NCBI GenBank assembly: GCA_016717855.1
Contig: JADKEV010000004.1
Span: forward strand, 1 to 64,000
Reading direction: 5' to 3'
DNA length: 64,000 nucleotides
Source of the DNA: Betaproteobacteria bacterium
Lineage (GTDB): Bacteria; Pseudomonadota; Gammaproteobacteria; Burkholderiales; Casimicrobiaceae
In this document: positions 10,295 through 19,190 of the stretch, piece after piece
Layout of the letters: the number at the start of each line of letters is the position of its first letter
Numbering within the stretch: position 1 is the first letter of the stretch
Notes under the pieces: model-generated
Database searches by the model: none
Told to the model about the DNA's origin: nothing
Seen by the model: the letters and a program-made list of their open reading frames with translations, nothing else
Position numbers and translations under genes: made by a program

Positions 10295-10817
10295 GGGCGC
10301 GCAGATGGCGGAGGTCCGCGGCGGGGCCGCCAACCCGTTGTGGTGGCGCTGGTTGGGGTTGAGCGCGGGGATCGTGGTGGCGGACCAGTTTACCAAGTGG
10401 CTGGTCCTGGGGCGGTTCCGGCTCGGCGAGCGCTTGCCCGTCATCGACGGTTTCTTCGACCTGGTCCTGGCGATGAATCCCGGCGCGGCGTTCAGCTTTC
10501 TCAGCGACGCCTCGGGCTGGCAGCGCTACCTGTTCACCGTGCTCGCATTGACGGTCAGCGTCGCGCTGGTGTTTTTCCTGCGGCGGCCGGGCCACACCCA
10601 GCTGCACCTGGGGCTGGCGCTGATCCTGGGCGGGGCGGTCGGCAATGTCATCGACCGGATTCACATCGGGCAGGTGGTCGATTTCCTGCTGGTCTATCAT
10701 GGCACCTGGAGCTGGCCGGCGTTCAACATCGCGGACAGCGCGATCACGATCGGCGCCGGGTTGCTGATCCTGGACAGCTTCCAGCACCGGCGCGGCGATG
10801 AGCCGCAGGCGACGTGA
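10287..10817 (+). CDS. lspA: Lipoprotein signal peptidase II
   Basis: The 176-residue inner-membrane aspartyl protease cleaves signal peptides from diacylglyceryl prolipoproteins. Four hydrophobic segments are visible, near residues 22-38, 78-97, 105-122 and 145-162. The two catalytic aspartates lie in GNVIDRIHIGQVVDF and PAFNIADSAI. It starts inside the last codons of ileS (8-nt overlap), the usual arrangement. Some N-terminal residues before NPLWWRWLGL are less conserved, so an internal start cannot be ruled out. Confidence 0.96.
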   Translation: MPEGAQMAEVRGGAANPLWWRWLGLSAGIVVADQFTKWLVLGRFRLGERLPVIDGFFDLVLAMNPGAAFSFLSDASGWQRYLFTVLALTVSVALVFFLRRPGHTQLHLGLALILGGAVGNVIDRIHIGQVVDFLLVYHGTWSWPAFNIADSAITIGAGLLILDSFQHRRGDEPQAT

Positions 10818-10897
10818 TGGGCGGCATCCCCGGTTCGGGAAATGCCGCGGCGCCCGGAGCATCCGAACCAAGGCACTGACCGCAAGGCGAACCGCAC

Positions 10898-11851
10898 ATG
10901 GAAATACTCCTCGCCAACCCGCGTGGATTCTGCGCCGGCGTCGACCGCGCCATCGCGATCGTCGAGGCCGCGCTGGCCCGGTACGGCCGGCCGATCTACG
11001 TCCGCCACGAGATCGTCCACAACCGCCACGTCGTCGAGGACCTGCGGAACAAGGGGGCCGTGTTCGTCGAGGAGCTCAGCGAGGTCCCGGCCGGCGCGAC
11101 GGTCGTGTTCAGCGCCCACGGCGTGCCGCAGGCGGTGCGGCGCGAGGCCGCCGCGCGTGGCCTGAACGTGTTCGACGCGACCTGCCCGCTGGTCACCAAG
11201 GTGCACGTCGAAGTCACCAAGATGCGCGGCCAGGGTATGGACGTGATCATGATCGGCCACAAAGGACATCCGGAAGCCGAGGGGACGCTCGGACAGGCGG
11301 ACAGCGGGATGCACCTGGTCGAGACCATCGAGGAGGTGGCCGGCCTGCAGATACCGGATCCCGGGCGGGTCGCCTACGTCACGCAGACCACGCTGTCGGT
11401 GGACGACGCGGCGGCGATCGTCGCCGCGCTGAAGGCGCGCTTTCCCGCGATCGTCGGCCCCAAGCGCGACGACATCTGCTACGCCACGCAGAACCGGCAG
11501 GACGCGGTGAAGTTCATGGTGCCGCTGTGCGACGTCGTGATCGTCGTGGGCTCGCGCAACAGCTCGAACTCGAACCGGCTGCGCGAAGTCGCGCAGCAGC
11601 GCAACATACCTGCCCATATGGTCGACAGCGCCGACGAAGTCCAGGCCGGCTGGATCGCAGGCAAGCGCCGCGTCGGCGTCACGGCGGGTGCCTCGGCGCC
11701 CGAACGCCTGGTCGCCGAGGTCGTCACCCGGCTGCGCGAACTCGGCGCCGTCCGCGTGCAGGAACTCGAAGGAATCGAGGAGCACGTCACGTTTCCAATG
11801 CCGCGCGGCCTTGCTGCAACCCGCGGCGCGGACACCGCGCTGCCGGACTGA
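10898..11851 (+). CDS. ispH: 4-hydroxy-3-methylbut-2-enyl diphosphate reductase
   Basis: The last enzyme of the MEP isoprenoid pathway, an iron-sulfur protein that makes IPP and DMAPP. The three cluster-binding cysteines lie in PRGFCAGVDRA near residue 12, FDATCPLVTKVH near residue 96 and DDICYATQNRQ near residue 195. Catalytic-region motifs HGVP and VGSRNSSNS are present. At 317 residues it is full length, starting MEILLANPRGFCAG. It follows lspA by 80 nt on the same strand. Confidence 0.97.
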   Translation: MEILLANPRGFCAGVDRAIAIVEAALARYGRPIYVRHEIVHNRHVVEDLRNKGAVFVEELSEVPAGATVVFSAHGVPQAVRREAAARGLNVFDATCPLVTKVHVEVTKMRGQGMDVIMIGHKGHPEAEGTLGQADSGMHLVETIEEVAGLQIPDPGRVAYVTQTTLSVDDAAAIVAALKARFPAIVGPKRDDICYATQNRQDAVKFMVPLCDVVIVVGSRNSSNSNRLREVAQQRNIPAHMVDSADEVQAGWIAGKRRVGVTAGASAPERLVAEVVTRLRELGAVRVQELEGIEEHVTFPMPRGLAATRGADTALPD

Positions 11852-12007
11852 GCCAGGCGCGGGGCGCCGGGACCCCGTCGGCCGTGCGCAAGCCGGCCTG
11901 GCAGGGCCGACGACCGGCGATGTTGCGCTTTACCGCCAGCCAGGGTGGGGCGTGGCGCGGGCGGGTCCGCTATGCTGGCCGGGTTCCTGCAGCGAGCGCC
12001 CCCTGTG

Positions 12008-12541
12008 ATGCCCGGATGCCACACCAACCGTAGTCCGAACCGGCGGCGCCGGCGGGCCGGCACGGGCTTCGGCCTGATCGAGTTCCTCATCGCGCTGGCG
12101 ATCGTCGCCATCCTCAGCGGCGTTGGCGCCGCCGGCTATCGCGGCGTGACCGGGCGCACCAGCGTCGCCGTCGAAAGCGGCGATCTGCTGCACGCCATCG
12201 AATTGACGCGGTCCGAGGCCGCCAAGCGTGGCGTCCGCGTGACCCTGCTGCCGGTGGCTGGCGACTGGGCTGCCGGCTGGACGGTCTTCGTCGACACCAA
12301 CGGCAATCGCCAGGTGGACGCGGGAGAGCCTCTTATCCTCGCGCACGCCCGCCTGCGGTCTTCCACCCGCGTGGTTGCGAACACCACGCCGGGCTACATC
12401 GCGTTCGGCGCGGCCGGCACGCCGCAGCAGTACAGCGGCGCCTTCCTGGCCGCCACCCTCACGCTCTGCGATGCGGGTGTTTCGCGCAGCATCGTGCTGG
12501 CGCGAACCGGGCGGCCGCGGACGGTGCCGGGCAACTGCTGA
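12008..12541 (+). CDS. fimT: GspH/FimT-type minor pilin
   Basis: The 177-residue protein has a prepilin leader ending at G20, followed by FGLIEFLIALAIVAIL, a class III pilin N-helix with the conserved Glu at +5 of the mature protein. The downstream pattern of a globular domain with WTVFVDTNGN then QVDAGE is typical of GspH/FimT minor pilins, which prime type IV pilus assembly. D96-x-N98-x-N100-xxx-D104 resembles a calcium-type loop. I chose ATG 12008, which leaves a basic leader of ordinary length; upstream starts at 11945 or 11972 would make it unusually long. It converges with the pilE-pilV-pilW-pilX-pilY1 operon, so it is transcribed separately. Confidence 0.85.
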   Translation: MPGCHTNRSPNRRRRRAGTGFGLIEFLIALAIVAILSGVGAAGYRGVTGRTSVAVESGDLLHAIELTRSEAAKRGVRVTLLPVAGDWAAGWTVFVDTNGNRQVDAGEPLILAHARLRSSTRVVANTTPGYIAFGAAGTPQQYSGAFLAATLTLCDAGVSRSIVLARTGRPRTVPGNC

Positions 12542-12553
12542 GGGCGGCGGAAG

Positions 12554-12617
12554 GACTGGAAGGAACAGGCAAGCATCCCGCCGCTGACTGGAAGGAACAG
12601 GCAAGCATCCCGCCGCT
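12554..12617. repeat. Perfect 32-bp tandem duplication
   Basis: Two identical 32-bp units lie head to tail at 12554-12585 and 12586-12617, each starting GACTGGAAGG and ending CCCGCCGCT. They fill most of the gap between the convergent fimT and pilY1 genes. I see no good coding potential and no terminator structure in the unit. Confidence 0.9.
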
Positions 12618-12640
12618 GAGCAGCCCGCCGGACACGCGGC

Positions 12641-15600
12641 CTACGGCGCCGAGCGGAAGTTCCAGTAGGTTTTCTTCCGTGCCTTGGACAACTGCAGGTC
12701 GATGATCGCCGGCGCTCCCTGCGCGGGCAGCCCTGAAGCGCCGCCCGTGGTGCCGCCGGCACCGATCACGAACGGCACGAATGCGCTCTTGCCGGTCGCG
12801 GCGTCGACGACGCCGACCACGCCGGCGACCGGCGAGGGCGGCAGGCCGCCGCCCGCAAGCGTCACCGCCGCATCGCTGGCGTCGCGCACGCCATCGCCAT
12901 TCAGGTCGCGGCTAGGTGTTCCGGCGTCGAACAGGAGCCCGTAAGCCCTTGCCGTGCCCAGGTTGGCACGACAGCTTCCGGCCGCCGGCGCGACCGGGTG
13001 GTTGGTGCCGAAATAGACGGCTCCCGCCGCGGTCAGTGGCGCATTGACGACTTTTTCTCCCGGAGCAAGCGCGTAGAACCAGCCGGCGTTGTTTTCCGCC
13101 GCGAGGACGTCGCGCAAGGCGCCGGGTGTCAGACCGACCACGTCCGCCATGTTGCCGGCGGTAGTGGCGTCGCCGCGGATGGGCCAGCTGTCCTGCGGGT
13201 CGCCCCCGGCGCCGGCCGCGCCGGTCTGCTTGTCCTTGAACATGTAGAACCGGTCGCTGCCGCCGGTCTTGAGCGGCTTTTCCCGGTCGCCGCTGCCGAT
13301 CAGCACTGCCGCGTAGCGTTTGGTGACGACCACATCGGGCGCGAACAGGAATTTGCGCGGGTTCAGGGCATCGCCGACGCTCGCGAACTTGCGCATCGTC
13401 CACCGGTCGGCGCCGCGCCTGTCGAAGTCGATGCGCCACACATTGCCGCCGGTGTCGGCCGCGTAGGCACGATCGATGGCGCCACCTCCCTGCGCATCGA
13501 CCAGCGCCAGGTCCGCGGCGACGCCATGGACCAGGTCGCCGCCCTCTCCCGCGTTGGCCTGGAAGGTCCTGACGATGGCGCCGGTCGCCGCGTCCAGCAC
13601 GAAGATGCGGTTGCCGCAGCCTTGCGCCGCCGTCGGCCGGCACGGCCCTGCCGGATGGGCATCCTCGCCCGCGGGCGCGCCGGCCGCGTCGTAGCCGCCG
13701 TGATAACCACCGCCGAATATGACCACAGGTCTGGCGTAGCCGGCGACGATCGCCGTCCTGGCGCCGGAGAACGTCTGCGCGAGGTCGTCGAAGGCGCTGT
13801 CGGCGCCGTCCCGTGCCGCATGTTTCCACAGGAACCGGGGCGCGGCGGGCGCCGTGACGTCGAAGGCGTACAGGAAACTGCCGCCACGCCGCGCCGCCGC
13901 GAACAGGTACGCCCGGACAATGTTGCCGGCCGCATCGCGGACCGCGTGATGGGTCACCGGGCCATCGAAGAAATAGTCCTTCGGGCTACCTGTCGCAAGG
14001 GCGGGCGCGGCCGGTGCGATCCCTGATGACGGGGAGGGCCACTGCAGCGCCGGCGACGCGTCGCGCAGGCGCTTGAACTTCGCAAACGTCTCCGGTGCGA
14101 CGAACGCCCATAGTTCGCGGCCGCCGCCATGCTCGGGCTGCCCGGCCTGGACCGCGCGCAGCGTGCCATCGTTGGCGCCGAAAAAGGCGACGATGCCTGC
14201 CGCTCCGTAGTTGACCAGCAGCGGCCGCGCGTGCAGCACGTCGCCATGCACCGAGGCGCGCACCGGCGACGGACCCAATCCGCCGGGGCCCGGAATGGCT
14301 TCGTTGGCCGGACTGGTGTTGTCGGCGCCGCGCACCCAGGCGATGAGCTGCGGCAATTCGGCGATGCACGCACTGCCGGCCAGGCCGAAGGCAGCCGCGT
14401 GCCGCGCGCAATCGAGGTTCGCCGCGTCGAACGCGTGGTCGGCGCTGCCCGTCAAGGGCACTCCCGGCACGCAACCAGTCATGGGGCAGGTCAGGACGTT
14501 ACGCGCGGATTGGTCGCCCAGGTACGCCGCACGCAACTGTTGCGCCGCGCCGCCCTTGGCGGCGACCCCGCCATCCGGCGCTTCCTGCTGCTGCTGCAGC
14601 GGCGTCAACCCCGTCCCCGCCGGCGCATTGGCGAAGAAGTCGACCGTCGCGGTTCCCGCCGGCAGGATCGGTCCGCTGGTGCGGGCGGTGGACCAGAAGC
14701 TCTGCGCGGCCGGCGCAATGGAACCCTGGGCGGCATCGAGCGCCTGGCGGGCGAGGGCGTCGACCAGCTCCAGCGACCCCGTCCTTGAGTCGTACGCGAA
14801 CTGGTACTGCTTCAGGTTGCCGGACCAGCGAGGGCTGCCCGTCGCGTCGGGGCGAAACATCCCCATGTAGACCTGGTTCAGGTAGGTGCCCGGCGCGTCG
14901 AGGCTGGGCGGAAGCGCGAGCGCGGCGAACGACGTGTCCGCGGCCTGGACTTCCGCGATGATCGCGCGCACCGCTTGCGCCACGGCGCTGGCGTCGGCGG
15001 CATCGAAGTAGCGGCCGCCGCCCTGGATCGCGGCATTCAGGAGCAGGGCGCGGCCGGATGCCGCGGCGGCCGTGTTGTCGTTGCCGTGCTGCGGATCGTG
15101 CACCGCGATGGCGTAGGTGAGGATGCCGTTCGCGGGTGCACCCGCGCTGCCTGGCGCCGAGGGTGGATACGGCTCCCGTCTGAGCAGCGCGGCATATTCG
15201 TCCGTCCAGTTTCCCGCGGCGTCCTGGCTGGCCGCGAGCGGCGGCGCCGGATAGGGCGGCGGCAACACCAGCTGCGCGGGCGCAGCGCCGCCGTTGAGGG
15301 CGCTGGCGAATGGCAACGCCGCCGCCGCGTCGCTGGCCGCCGGCGGACCGCTGCCGATGATGAGCACGTAGTTGCCCTGGCAGGAGGCGCCGGCTGCCGG
15401 GCTGAGGTAGCCGCCTTGTCCCGGCGCCAGCGCCCGCCGGTCAACCTTGCCGGCAGTCGTGTTGCCGTGCAAAACCGCGACGCCACCCAGGTAGCGCCGG
15501 GCTTCCTCCAGCGCCAGTGCCGGTTGCGCGGCCACGCCCTGGTCGTTCGCCGCGTCCAGGCCGTCGAACAGCGCGGCCAGCTCCGCGCGATGCGCGGGGT

Positions 15601-15967
15601 CCGCCATGCTCCGCGCGGCGAAGCGCACATAAGCACCGTCGGTGCCGGACCCGGGCGGCGTGGCGGCCGCGCCGCCGCGCCCGGCTTCATTGAATAACAA
15701 CAGGCCGATGTTGACGTTGCCCGTGGCGTCGGTCAGCGCATCGACGGCCGCGGCCAGCGCGCTTCTGATCGCCGCGAACCGGGTGGTGGCGCCCAGCGGC
15801 TGGTTCCAGTTTGCGGAGTTGTCGAGGACGATAAGCAGGTTGGGGGCGGCGGCCACCACTGGATTGCGCGCGGCGAAGAGATCGATATCCTCGGCGCGTG
15901 TGGCGCCACCGGACCACGCCAGGCAAGCGGCGGCCAGCAGGGATGCGGACCGGATCAGCGGTTTCAT
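12641..15967 (-). CDS. pilY1: Type IV pilus tip adhesin/assembly protein PilY1
   Basis: The 1108-residue secreted protein starts with a signal peptide (MKPLIRSASLLAAACLAWSG, cleavage near TRAED). A von Willebrand A-like region follows with LLIVLDNSANW, a MIDAS-like DxSxN instead of the usual DxSxS. The C-terminal half is the PilY1 beta-propeller, with segments such as VIFGGGYHGGY, RIFVLDAATGA and YAADTGGNVWRIDF. A calcium-type loop DLNGDGVRDASD sits near residue 1020. PilY1 sits at the pilus tip with minor pilins and affects extension, retraction and adhesion. The start at 15967 is chosen for the signal peptide; the frame stays open upstream to 16195 but that part has no leader. It is the last gene of the minor-pilin operon, 56 nt after pilX. 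Confidence 0.92.
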   Translation of the reverse strand: MKPLIRSASLLAAACLAWSGGATRAEDIDLFAARNPVVAAAPNLLIVLDNSANWNQPLGATTRFAAIRSALAAAVDALTDATGNVNIGLLLFNEAGRGGAAATPPGSGTDGAYVRFAARSMADPAHRAELAALFDGLDAANDQGVAAQPALALEEARRYLGGVAVLHGNTTAGKVDRRALAPGQGGYLSPAAGASCQGNYVLIIGSGPPAASDAAAALPFASALNGGAAPAQLVLPPPYPAPPLAASQDAAGNWTDEYAALLRREPYPPSAPGSAGAPANGILTYAIAVHDPQHGNDNTAAAASGRALLLNAAIQGGGRYFDAADASAVAQAVRAIIAEVQAADTSFAALALPPSLDAPGTYLNQVYMGMFRPDATGSPRWSGNLKQYQFAYDSRTGSLELVDALARQALDAAQGSIAPAAQSFWSTARTSGPILPAGTATVDFFANAPAGTGLTPLQQQQEAPDGGVAAKGGAAQQLRAAYLGDQSARNVLTCPMTGCVPGVPLTGSADHAFDAANLDCARHAAAFGLAGSACIAELPQLIAWVRGADNTSPANEAIPGPGGLGPSPVRASVHGDVLHARPLLVNYGAAGIVAFFGANDGTLRAVQAGQPEHGGGRELWAFVAPETFAKFKRLRDASPALQWPSPSSGIAPAAPALATGSPKDYFFDGPVTHHAVRDAAGNIVRAYLFAAARRGGSFLYAFDVTAPAAPRFLWKHAARDGADSAFDDLAQTFSGARTAIVAGYARPVVIFGGGYHGGYDAAGAPAGEDAHPAGPCRPTAAQGCGNRIFVLDAATGAIVRTFQANAGEGGDLVHGVAADLALVDAQGGGAIDRAYAADTGGNVWRIDFDRRGADRWTMRKFASVGDALNPRKFLFAPDVVVTKRYAAVLIGSGDREKPLKTGGSDRFYMFKDKQTGAAGAGGDPQDSWPIRGDATTAGNMADVVGLTPGALRDVLAAENNAGWFYALAPGEKVVNAPLTAAGAVYFGTNHPVAPAAGSCRANLGTARAYGLLFDAGTPSRDLNGDGVRDASDAAVTLAGGGLPPSPVAGVVGVVDAATGKSAFVPFVIGAGGTTGGASGLPAQGAPAIIDLQLSKARKKTYWNFRSAP

Positions 15968-16023
15968 AAAGGAGCTCCCGGGAAGGGTTGGGGGGCGCGC
16001 CCAGCGGCGACTGGCCGCGGGCC

Positions 16024-16575
16024 TCAGCAGTTCATCCTGCCCTGGGCGCTGCCAAGCCTGACTGCGGCGCCCTGGTTGACTTCGACGGCGACGCCGGTCG
16101 CGGCGGCGCCCATGGCCGGAACGGCGACGGCTTGCAGATTCCAGTGACTCGTCGCGCACAGCGAACCGCCTTCGAACGCCGTGCCGGCCAGACATTGGAA
16201 GTCATCGGGAATTCCGGGATCGAGTTCGCTGGGCTGCAGCGGCAGCAGCGCCGTGCACGTCGCCGTCACCGTCACGCGAAAGTCGCCGCTGCCGTCGCCA
16301 TCGATGTCGATGTCCGCCAGGATGCCGCTGGCTCCGCCCGCCGGCGCGACGAATGCCGGCGAACTCAGCACCTGGCCCACCGCCACATTCGCCGCGGCCC
16401 GGGCGTCCTGCCGGTCCTGCATGTTGCCCACGATGCGCAGCTGCACCGTGCTGGTCGTGTAGGCAGCCAGCGCGTGGAGTGTCAGCAGGACGAGCATGAT
16501 CAACCCGATCAGCAAGGTCGCGCCGCGTTCGCCGCGGCGCCCGCGCCAAAGTACGTTCTGGCTGCCGGTCTTCAT
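16024..16575 (-). CDS. pilX: Minor pilin PilX
   Basis: The 183-residue protein has an N-terminal hydrophobic helix, residues 19-40 (ATLLIGLIMLVLLTLHALAA), after a basic leader ending RRGERG. This is the PilX pattern, in which G is followed by A and the helix has no Glu at +5. Residues 88-98 contain the acidic loop DIDIDGDGSGD, resembling EF-hand or FG-GAP calcium loops. PilX, PilW and PilV form the pilus-tip priming complex with PilY1. Its start overlaps the pilW stop by 4 nt, indicating translational coupling. Confidence 0.85.
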   Translation of the reverse strand: MKTGSQNVLWRGRRGERGATLLIGLIMLVLLTLHALAAYTTSTVQLRIVGNMQDRQDARAAANVAVGQVLSSPAFVAPAGGASGILADIDIDGDGSGDFRVTVTATCTALLPLQPSELDPGIPDDFQCLAGTAFEGGSLCATSHWNLQAVAVPAMGAAATGVAVEVNQGAAVRLGSAQGRMNC

Positions 16576-17660
16576 CGTTCGCGCGGCCCGGCCAGGTTGT
16601 GCGCGATCACCAGCGCGCTGTACAAGTGGCGCCGGTAGCGGTCGTTGGGCGCCGCGAGCACGCCGGCCAGCCCCATGTCATATGTCTTGGCGTCGACGTG
16701 GCCGGGCGTGGGCGTCAGGTTGCGGGCGAGCAGGTGGATACGGACGCCGATTACCTGGCGCCAGTCGTCCGGCGAACACGGATCGGCGTCGTCCGCGCAG
16801 CGCCGCAACGCATCAATCGCACCGTCGCCGTCGGCGTCCAGCGCAAACTCGATACGCAGCGCATCGATGCCTTCGACCAGCGCCGCGCTGGTCGCGCTTG
16901 GCCCTGCCAGCTCGACCATCCGCAGCGCAGGAATGCCGTCCCCGCTGCCGCTGCAGACGCTGCACCGGCCCACGTAGTAGGCGCGGACCACAAGCCGGCG
17001 CAGCAAAGCCGGCGTCACGCAGTCCGGCTGGTGCAGCGTGAACGCCGGCAGTGCGCCGCCGCCGCCGGACGCGACCACGAAAGGCCGGTCCGCAGCGTCG
17101 ATGGCGGGATTCGCGCACGCCGACGTCTGCAGGAAGTAGTCATTCACGTGCGAGTCGGCCGCCGCCACCGCGACGGTGACCGCACCGGGATCGACGCTGC
17201 GCACGATCAGCACGTCGGTGCCTGCCTTCTGGTCGGCGATGCAGGACTCGCGCGCCGGAGTGGCGCCCGCGGCGTACCCATGCAGGGGCAGCGGCGCCTG
17301 CGCCGGCGCGGTCAGCCACCCCAATGCGCCAGCGCTCAGCGCCACACCGCTGCGCGGGACGCAGACGTCGGCCGCGCGCCGGTCATTCGCCGCGAATCCG
17401 TGAAAGTAGCCCGCCAGGTGGATGTCGTCGCGCAGCAGTTGTAGCGCGAAGCGGCCGTTCTCGATCTGCTGGCTGGTCCGCTCGATCTCATTACGGGCAG
17501 CGCTGTTGTTCGCGAACAACGTGGCCATTGCCGCGAGCACCAGCAGGCCCAGCGTGATGCCCACCATCAGCTCCACCAGGCCTGCACCGCGGCAGATGCG
17601 CCGGCATCCGGTCGTGCCGCCGTGGATGGCGCACGGCATTGCTCCCCTGCCGCCCACCAT
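16572..17660 (-). CDS. pilW: Minor pilin PilW
   Basis: The 362-residue protein has the prepilin sequence GAGLVELMVGITLGLLVLAA (cleavage after G27), a class III leader with Glu at +4/+5, and then NGRFALQLLRDDIHLAGYFH, the PilW hallmark after the helix. Length and N-terminal pattern fit the family. Residues 275-283 (DADGDGAID) form a calcium-type acidic loop. An ATG at 17639 is an alternative start. It lies 3 nt after pilV and overlaps pilX by 4 nt. Confidence 0.88.
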   Translation of the reverse strand: MVGGRGAMPCAIHGGTTGCRRICRGAGLVELMVGITLGLLVLAAMATLFANNSAARNEIERTSQQIENGRFALQLLRDDIHLAGYFHGFAANDRRAADVCVPRSGVALSAGALGWLTAPAQAPLPLHGYAAGATPARESCIADQKAGTDVLIVRSVDPGAVTVAVAAADSHVNDYFLQTSACANPAIDAADRPFVVASGGGGALPAFTLHQPDCVTPALLRRLVVRAYYVGRCSVCSGSGDGIPALRMVELAGPSATSAALVEGIDALRIEFALDADGDGAIDALRRCADDADPCSPDDWRQVIGVRIHLLARNLTPTPGHVDAKTYDMGLAGVLAAPNDRYRRHLYSALVIAHNLAGPRER

Positions 17661-17663
17661 CGC

Positions 17664-18257
17664 TCAGGCTCCCCGCAGGTTGGCCAGGTGAACAGGCACG
17701 ACGACCGCACGCCGGTAGGGCTCGGCACCAGGGTCGTCCGCGCCGCAACGCACGGCGGGCGCGACGGTGGGCACCCGGCCCTGCCAGGCGACGATCACCT
17801 GGTAGCGGCCCGCGGCCTTGGCGGCGATGCAGCCGCGGCCGCCCTGCAGCGTGCCGACATTGACCGTTCCGGATTTTTCGGTCGCGCCGCGCAGCGCATT
17901 GCCCCAAGTGCAGAGGTCGTACGCGTAGCCGCCGGCGCCGCCGCACGCCGCCGTGCCGCCGGCGCCATAGCCATCGCCGACGTAGTGCGCGGCGTCAGCC
18001 TTGTTGGCGGCGATGCGCTCGGCCATGTCCTGCGCGAGGATCAGTGCCTGCGTGCGCTGATACGCTTCCATCTCCATCACCGCGGTCCGTGCCTGCAACC
18101 CTGCGAGGCCGAGCAGGCCGATGCCGACCAGCACGATGGTGATCAGGACTTCGAGCAGCAGGAAGCCCTGCTGCGCACGCGCCGGCTGGCCGGGGAGGAC
18201 TGCCGCCGCGGACCGGCGCAGGGGAGGGGAATGCCGTGGTGCGGTGGTCGTGCGCAT
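17664..18257 (-). CDS. pilV: Minor pilin PilV
   Basis: The 197-residue protein has a prepilin leader ending QQG, followed by FLLLEVLITIVLVGIGLLGL and AGLQ, the standard PilV N-helix with Glu at +5. The helix is followed by AQDMAERIAANKADA, also typical of PilV. Cysteines at CGGAGGYAYDLC probably form a disulfide. The ATG at 18257 shares one base with the pilE stop (TGATG), so a coupled start is likely. A GTG one codon upstream is possible. Confidence 0.88.
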   Translation of the reverse strand: MRTTTAPRHSPPLRRSAAAVLPGQPARAQQGFLLLEVLITIVLVGIGLLGLAGLQARTAVMEMEAYQRTQALILAQDMAERIAANKADAAHYVGDGYGAGGTAACGGAGGYAYDLCTWGNALRGATEKSGTVNVGTLQGGRGCIAAKAAGRYQVIVAWQGRVPTVAPAVRCGADDPGAEPYRRAVVVPVHLANLRGA

Positions 18258-18724
18258 CACCAGTGTCCCGCCTTGACCCCGGCGCTGTTGAGGCTCAGGT
18301 CGCCATCGTTCGCCTGCATCGTGCCCGACTTCGCCGTCGCGCTCAGGACGAATGTCGGGGGAGCCGCCGCATTGTCGACGACCGGGTCGGGGACCGCGTA
18401 GTACGCGGCGACCTCGGGTGGAATGGGCGCCGCGCCGAGCCGGGCCAGCGTGTCGGCATAACTGCGCGCGTCGAGAAAATGCAGCTGCTGGCGGTTTGCC
18501 AGGTCGATCAGGAACGCTTGCGCAGCCGCGCGGTTGGCCCGGACCTTATAGCTCAGGTACGACGGATAGGCGATCGTGGCCAGCATCGCAACGGCTGCCA
18601 CAGTGATCAGCAGTTCGACCGCGGTGAACCCGCCGCGCCACGCGTGCGACGCCGGCTTCCGGATTGTCGCGGACCCGCCAACCGGCCGGCGGTCCCGCTG
18701 CATGAAAATCACGACCCGGGCCAT
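18257..18724 (-). CDS. pilE: Type IV pilin PilE-like
   Basis: The 155-residue protein has the prepilin motif GGFTAVELLITVAAVAMLAT then IAYPSY, matching minor pilins of the PilE/ComP type. The mature domain begins RANRAAAQAFLIDLANRQQ, a common PilE pattern. No cysteine pair is visible in the C-terminal part, unlike many major pilins. It is the first gene of the operon pilE-pilV-pilW-pilX-pilY1. The leader from ATG 18724 is long, so ATG 18703 (MQRDRR) is a plausible alternative. It is probably a minor pilin, because the major pilin is normally elsewhere, but this cannot be settled from sequence alone. Confidence 0.83.
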   Translation of the reverse strand: MARVVIFMQRDRRPVGGSATIRKPASHAWRGGFTAVELLITVAAVAMLATIAYPSYLSYKVRANRAAAQAFLIDLANRQQLHFLDARSYADTLARLGAAPIPPEVAAYYAVPDPVVDNAAAPPTFVLSATAKSGTMQANDGDLSLNSAGVKAGHW

Positions 18725-18786
18725 GAATCATGCCGTTCTGGCCGTTGCGGCAGGCCGCGTGAAAGTCCCGGGCGAGAGCACGGTGA

Positions 18787-19173
18787 CTACCCTCGGCCGG
18801 CGCCCCTGGCCGGGGCGCGCTTGCCGGAGCGCGCCGCGGCCATGATGGCGATGAAGGCAACCAGTGCCAGTGCGAACTCGGCCAGTGCCAGTACGCGCAC
18901 GCGGCCCGGCTCGGTCCAGGCGCGCACGATCGCCTCGGCCGCGTACAAGGGGAGCAGAAGGCTCAACCACTGCCGCGTGTAGAGGCGGCGGGCGAACAGA
19001 CCCGGCAGCGCGACGGCCAGCGGCAGTGCCTTGAGGATCAGCCACGAGCCACCCTGGCGCACCGGTGCCAGCCACGCCTCCCAGAGCACGAGCACCGCAC
19101 ACAGCGCAAGCACTGTGGCGGGCAGGATGCGCAGGGCGGCGCGCGGCGCCGGATTTGGCGGATCGAGTTTCAT
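18787..19173 (-). CDS. DUF2069-type small membrane protein
   Basis: The 128-residue hydrophobic protein has three to four predicted membrane spans: LPATVLALCAVLVLWEAWL, WLILKALPLAVALPGLFA, WLSLLLPLYAAEAIVRAW and a last one around LALAEFALALVAFIAIMAA. The size and pattern (LxLKxLPLxxxLPGLxxxRxYTxQW...YxxEAxVRAW) fit the DUF2069 inner-membrane family, which has no established function. The ATG at 19173 gives the conventional short N-terminus. It lies 17 nt downstream of the PilZ-like gene and is probably in its operon. Confidence 0.8.
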   Translation of the reverse strand: MKLDPPNPAPRAALRILPATVLALCAVLVLWEAWLAPVRQGGSWLILKALPLAVALPGLFARRLYTRQWLSLLLPLYAAEAIVRAWTEPGRVRVLALAEFALALVAFIAIMAAARSGKRAPARGAGRG

Positions 19174-19190
19174 GGCCGGGCAGGAAACGT

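Noticed and set aside
10798..12033. A 411-residue plus-strand frame overlapping ispH in another frame
   Set aside because: It shadows ispH, which is complete and conserved, and is rich in Arg and Gly with no domain.
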